Part shown: one piece after another, positions 60,527 to 64,000 of the stretch
Layout: each line of letters starts with the position of its first letter
How positions within the stretch are numbered: position 1 is the first letter of the stretch
NCBI GenBank assembly: GCA_958450365.1
Contig: CAUEEP010000387.1
Location: 124,001 to 188,000 of the forward strand
Length of the DNA stretch: 64,000 nucleotides
Source of the DNA: Mesorhabditis belari
Taxonomy: Eukaryota > Nematoda > Chromadorea > Rhabditida > Rhabditidae
Reading direction: 5' to 3'
Position numbers and translations under genes: made by a program
Notes under the pieces: generated by a model
Seen by the model: the letters and a program-made list of their open reading frames with translations, nothing else
What the model was told of the DNA's origin: nothing
Database searches by the model: none

Positions 60527-61681
60527 GATGGGAAAAAGAAAGAAATTTTTTTGGTTACTTGGATCGAACCTTTGACCTTCGAATTCACCGATTAATAGAC
60601 AAGATTCCTATCCAGTCGGCTATCATATTAAACTATAATACTTTAAGCATAAGTTATTCTATTTTAGCTTTTCAATAAAAACTATAGCAAAGAAAAAGAT
60701 TGTAGAGAGTTTAAACGAAAAAAAAAAGTTAACTAATCCCTTTTTCTAAAGGCTTTAGGTTGAAATTTGAGATTTAAAGCATGAAAAAGTGCTATGAAAT
60801 CTTTAATAAGATTAGAAAATAACTGTTTTGTTGATGTTATTGTAGAATTAATGTAACCAACCGTTTCTTCACCATTAAATCCATTATTGTCTGACTTTAG
60901 GAGAAGCTCGTTTAACTAAATTCAATTTGAATTCATTATTTTTGAAACATAACGTATTTTCTCTAATAGTAGTGCCGAGTTGATGACTATTTTACAGTTT
61001 CTAAGCTTTCCCAGAAGCTCAACACACTAATCCCCCACTAGTCTAATCGGAAAACGGATTCGGAATCAGCGCAAAATTTTACGTCGGCCAGTAAATGGCT
61101 CATGCCATTTGGCCACCACAACCAGTTGACATTCCTTTGTTAATATCTAGAAATATCTAAATGTTAGACAACTTCTCCAACACCAACCGTTTTCACGATT
61201 CCGTCAAGAACGAGTTTCTGAGCGCCAGTGAAGAGTTGACCAGTCTCCGGCACTTTTCGATGAGTTGACAAAGCTTGCTGAAATTTTGAAATCACTGTTG
61301 TTTTATTTATTATCTACCTAGTTACATTTCGAACTTTACTTAGAAATAATATTATTGTTAACTTTTGATTGAATAGAGTATACTGTAGGCTTTCAAATGA
61401 TACCAAATCGAATTTGATTGAGTCAACCAACTCCAGAAAGCTCTCCAGAAAGCCAGCACTAACCAAGCTAACCGACTCTGACACTTTACCAGCACTTTAC
61501 TCAGCCATTTTTCAGATATTGGTAAATCCAGTGAAGCTCTATTTAATATCATTCAAAAGCCTGAAATATTCTCTATCCAACTATAGAAAAAGTTAACAAT
61601 AATATAATTTCTAAACAAAGTTATAGGCATTTAAAGTGTTTACTCCGACAAAAAGTTTCAAAAGATTCAAAAGTCAATCGG
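60451..61681 (-). repeat. Q module copy 14 (the only inverted one)
   Basis: tRNA-like 60552-60622, terminal-exon copy 61164-61277 and foldback 61332-61622, all on the minus strand. It has the derived CGGAGTAAAC and GGATTTACC states, so it comes from the amplified pool, not directly from copy 1. Confidence 0.85.
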
Positions 61682-61921
61682 AATTCAAAAGATAAATAGA
61701 TGGTGGATAAACTACCGTACCTGAATCGAGTTCAAGGCTTTAAACTGTTAATCTTAAGATAAAAATGCAACTATTTTCATATTTTTCGTCGATTTTTTCG
61801 TCGATTTTTCGCCGAACCGAGTACAAGGCCTTAAAGCCTTAAGAAATCCAACTCCAATCCAACTCCAATCCAACTATTTGATTGTCAGAACACTACTAGT
61901 TCGAATAGCTCCTTCCCGATG
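61682..61921 (-). repeat. Inverted H-type unit and E tail
   Basis: Reverse complement of the segment that precedes Q10 and Q12, ending at TCCCGATGTTT, where it is fused to D at CGTTTATTATTATTTCG. Confidence 0.8.
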
Positions 61922-62134
61922 TTTCGTTTATTATTATTTCGTTAGATTCCAATTTTTTTTAAATTGAGTCTTTTTATGGTTTAAACCATAAAAAGACAAA
62001 GAAAAAGCTTTAAACCATAAAAAGACTCAAATATTCGACATTATTCGAGACGAATAATCAATTACAGCATAAAGGAGGAGATTTTTTTTTTTACCCTTAT
62101 TACTCAAATGTTGTTAAGAAAAAAAACCCTATAA
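61922..62134 (-). repeat. D module fragment (palindrome end)
   Basis: Lacks the exon-like segment; palindrome 61968-61997. Leads into F. Confidence 0.8.
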
Positions 62135-64000
62135 TTTGAGGAAATTTGGCTTTTTTTTAAAAAATCAAACAAGATTTATTTCTAAAGAGATTTATTGTAA
62201 AAAAATTGAATTTTTACATATTTCAATTTCAATTTCGTTTAAAAATAAGCTTTTAATAGAAATTTCTATAGTGTGCCTTCCAGATTGAAAAAAATGAAAA
62301 AAGAAAATTTTCATTTACGCTTTGAAATTGAAGAATTCGAAAGGAAAAGAATTTTGAAAATTTCACTTTCGCTTAAAACCGAGAATTTCCTAGCGAATTG
62401 TATTGTGTGGCTTCCAGATTGAAAAGTACTAAAAGAAAAATGAGATAGATGATGTGAAAAGCTATAAAAGGTGCATGAAATCAAATTTATGCTTAAAATG
62501 TGAGCATCAATTGTAAGTAAGGGGTTGGAATAAGGTTTTAAAAAGGTTAAATGAAAGATAAAGAGAAAGGTTATCGCTTTTTTAGCTTATTTTTCAGTTG
62601 TTTCAAGAGCTAGGAGGTCAAATTAGATCAAATTTTTGGAAAATAGCCATTCTTTTGCTTTAAAACCCTTCAAAAACCTAAAAAATACAATAAAAACGAA
62701 CTTTTCAAAGGAAAAAATCTTTCTTTGAGCTTTTTCGGGAGTAAAAGTGAGAAAAAAAGTAATGAGAAGTTATTGAGAAGAAAAAGAAAAGCAATAAATC
62801 ATTAATTGCTAAAAAAAGAGCTCTTAAACCACGAGAATTATTGGAAAAAATTGGAAAAACAATTTTTAAAAAATTTCAATCAAAAATGAGTTTTTACTAT
62901 AGTGTGAATTCCAGATTGAAAAAAGTGGGGGAAAAAATTTCATTTTCGCTTTAAAACGAGAATTTCCTAGCGAATTGGATTTGGTGAGTTCCAGATTGAA
63001 AATTTGCATCAAAAAAAGACAACAAATGATGATTTTCGAAAAGATTTTAAAGCCAACCCTTTTCAGCTGTGTACTTTCAAGCTGTGTTCAGCTTTTTCGA
63101 GTTTTAACCAAATCCAATTCGCATTTATGGCTCATTTTGAATTGATTTACGAGAAAAAGCTTTTTTTTAGGGTAATTGAATTGAATTTTATTCGTTTAAG
63201 CAAGAAAATTCAAGTTTTTTTAGTGATTGAGTTGATCATTTTTTTCATTTTCATTATTTTCATCATTTTTTCGTCTTGTATTAGATTTTTCTTTGTATTT
63301 TGTGGTTAGAAATCGTAAACACACCCTTTCTAGTGCACTTAGAGTCCGTTTATTGGTCTTTTTCATAGAGAAAATTAAAGAATTGAATGTTCTAGAATTG
63401 AATGTTCTAGAATTGAATGTTCTAGATGCGTTAAAAAGAAGCTCAAAGTAGAATGAAAGTGGGAAAGATTGGGTATTTGAATCGGCTATTATTATTTTCT
63501 TTTTTTTCTAGCCAAAAGCTGTGCTAATCTAGTCTATTTGCACAAAAGGATTAGCCCATTTCTCTCTTGAATCCTATTATATTACTATTTTGCACCTCTA
63601 CAGCTAATATTTTGGTCCTAAAATCGATCAAAATGCATCAAAATCAAGAAAAATCAATCAAAATCGACCAAAATCAAGAAAAATCCATCAAAATCAATCA
63701 AAATCGATCAAAATCAAGAAAAGAATCAAAAATCTAACTTCCGTATATCAAAAGCTCTCCGCTATTGAGCTCTAAACGAAAATATTCTTCACTTAAAAGA
63801 ATCAAGAAGAAATTTGATCCAAAAAGCCATTCTTTTTCTTCTTCTGGATGCAAAAAGTTGAGCCTAGCCCAACAAATGCTTTGAAATGGTTAAATGAAAG
63901 AAAATGGCTGCCGAGGCGGATGTGAAGATGGGACAAGATACTGGTAGTGCCGGACTTTTCATATAAAAGGTTGCCAGGCTGTCTCAAGGACAAGCTGAGT
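62135..64000 (+). repeat. F module copy 7, running off the window
   Basis: CCAGATTG repeats, heat-shock array 63379-63423, A-rich minisatellite (about 63620-63730), ATG frame 63904-63966. The array clearly continues beyond the window. Confidence 0.75.
63379..63423. promoter_or_regulatory. Heat-shock element array (copy 4)
   Basis: Sequence-identical to the array at 10675-10719. Confidence 0.65.

Overview
The window looks like nuclear DNA of a nematode-like animal. It is AT-rich, introns are short and end in the TTTCAG 3' splice signal, perfect TTCTAGAA heat-shock sites are present, and mariner-type transposon ends occur. There are no bacterial operons, ribosome binding sites or long ORFs. 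The call rests on these signals only; no database search was possible.

Layout. Positions 1-2290 are single-copy flank. It holds a diverged foldback repeat (79-311), an 11-bp minisatellite (691-1298), a decayed tRNA-like element on the minus strand, and the 3' end of a split gene of unknown function (three in-phase exons, 1965-2807). From about 2290 to the window end the sequence is one rearranged array of near-identical modules. I name them Q (terminal exon of the flanking gene, a foldback element and a tRNA-like pol III motif), G (A-rich minisatellite, GC-rich island and a mariner terminal sequence), D (a second terminal exon and a 30-bp perfect palindrome), F (repeats built on a CCAGATTG core, with a nine-unit heat-shock-element array in the full copies), E (exon-like segment with overlapping frames) and H (three diverged ~100-150 bp repeats). 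I count 14 Q copies (13 plus, 1 minus), 15 GC islands (12 plus, 3 minus), 8 D exons, 11 E exon-like segments and 4 heat-shock arrays. The commonest order is a ~3.0 kb unit E-Q-G.

Higher-order structure can be read from shared breakpoints. A ~9.6 kb block (about 11180-20766) recurs at 31991-41586. A ~5.78 kb segment is tandemly duplicated (about 40570-46357 and 46358-52137). D-F-E' blocks recur at about 8587, 27967 and 55176. Q-D at the left end is mirrored by D-Q' near the right end (60048-61681). Copies differ mainly in homopolymer length, so amplification is recent or homogenised; assembly error is the main alternative. The only unshared DNA inside the array is about 59564-59954, which carries a 35-bp perfect hairpin.

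Apart from the partial gene at 1965-2807, nothing looks like a confidently functional protein gene. Most short ORFs are translations of repeats. The most interesting points are capture and amplification of a host terminal exon, repeated heat-shock elements, repeated pol III motifs and the record of successive duplications.
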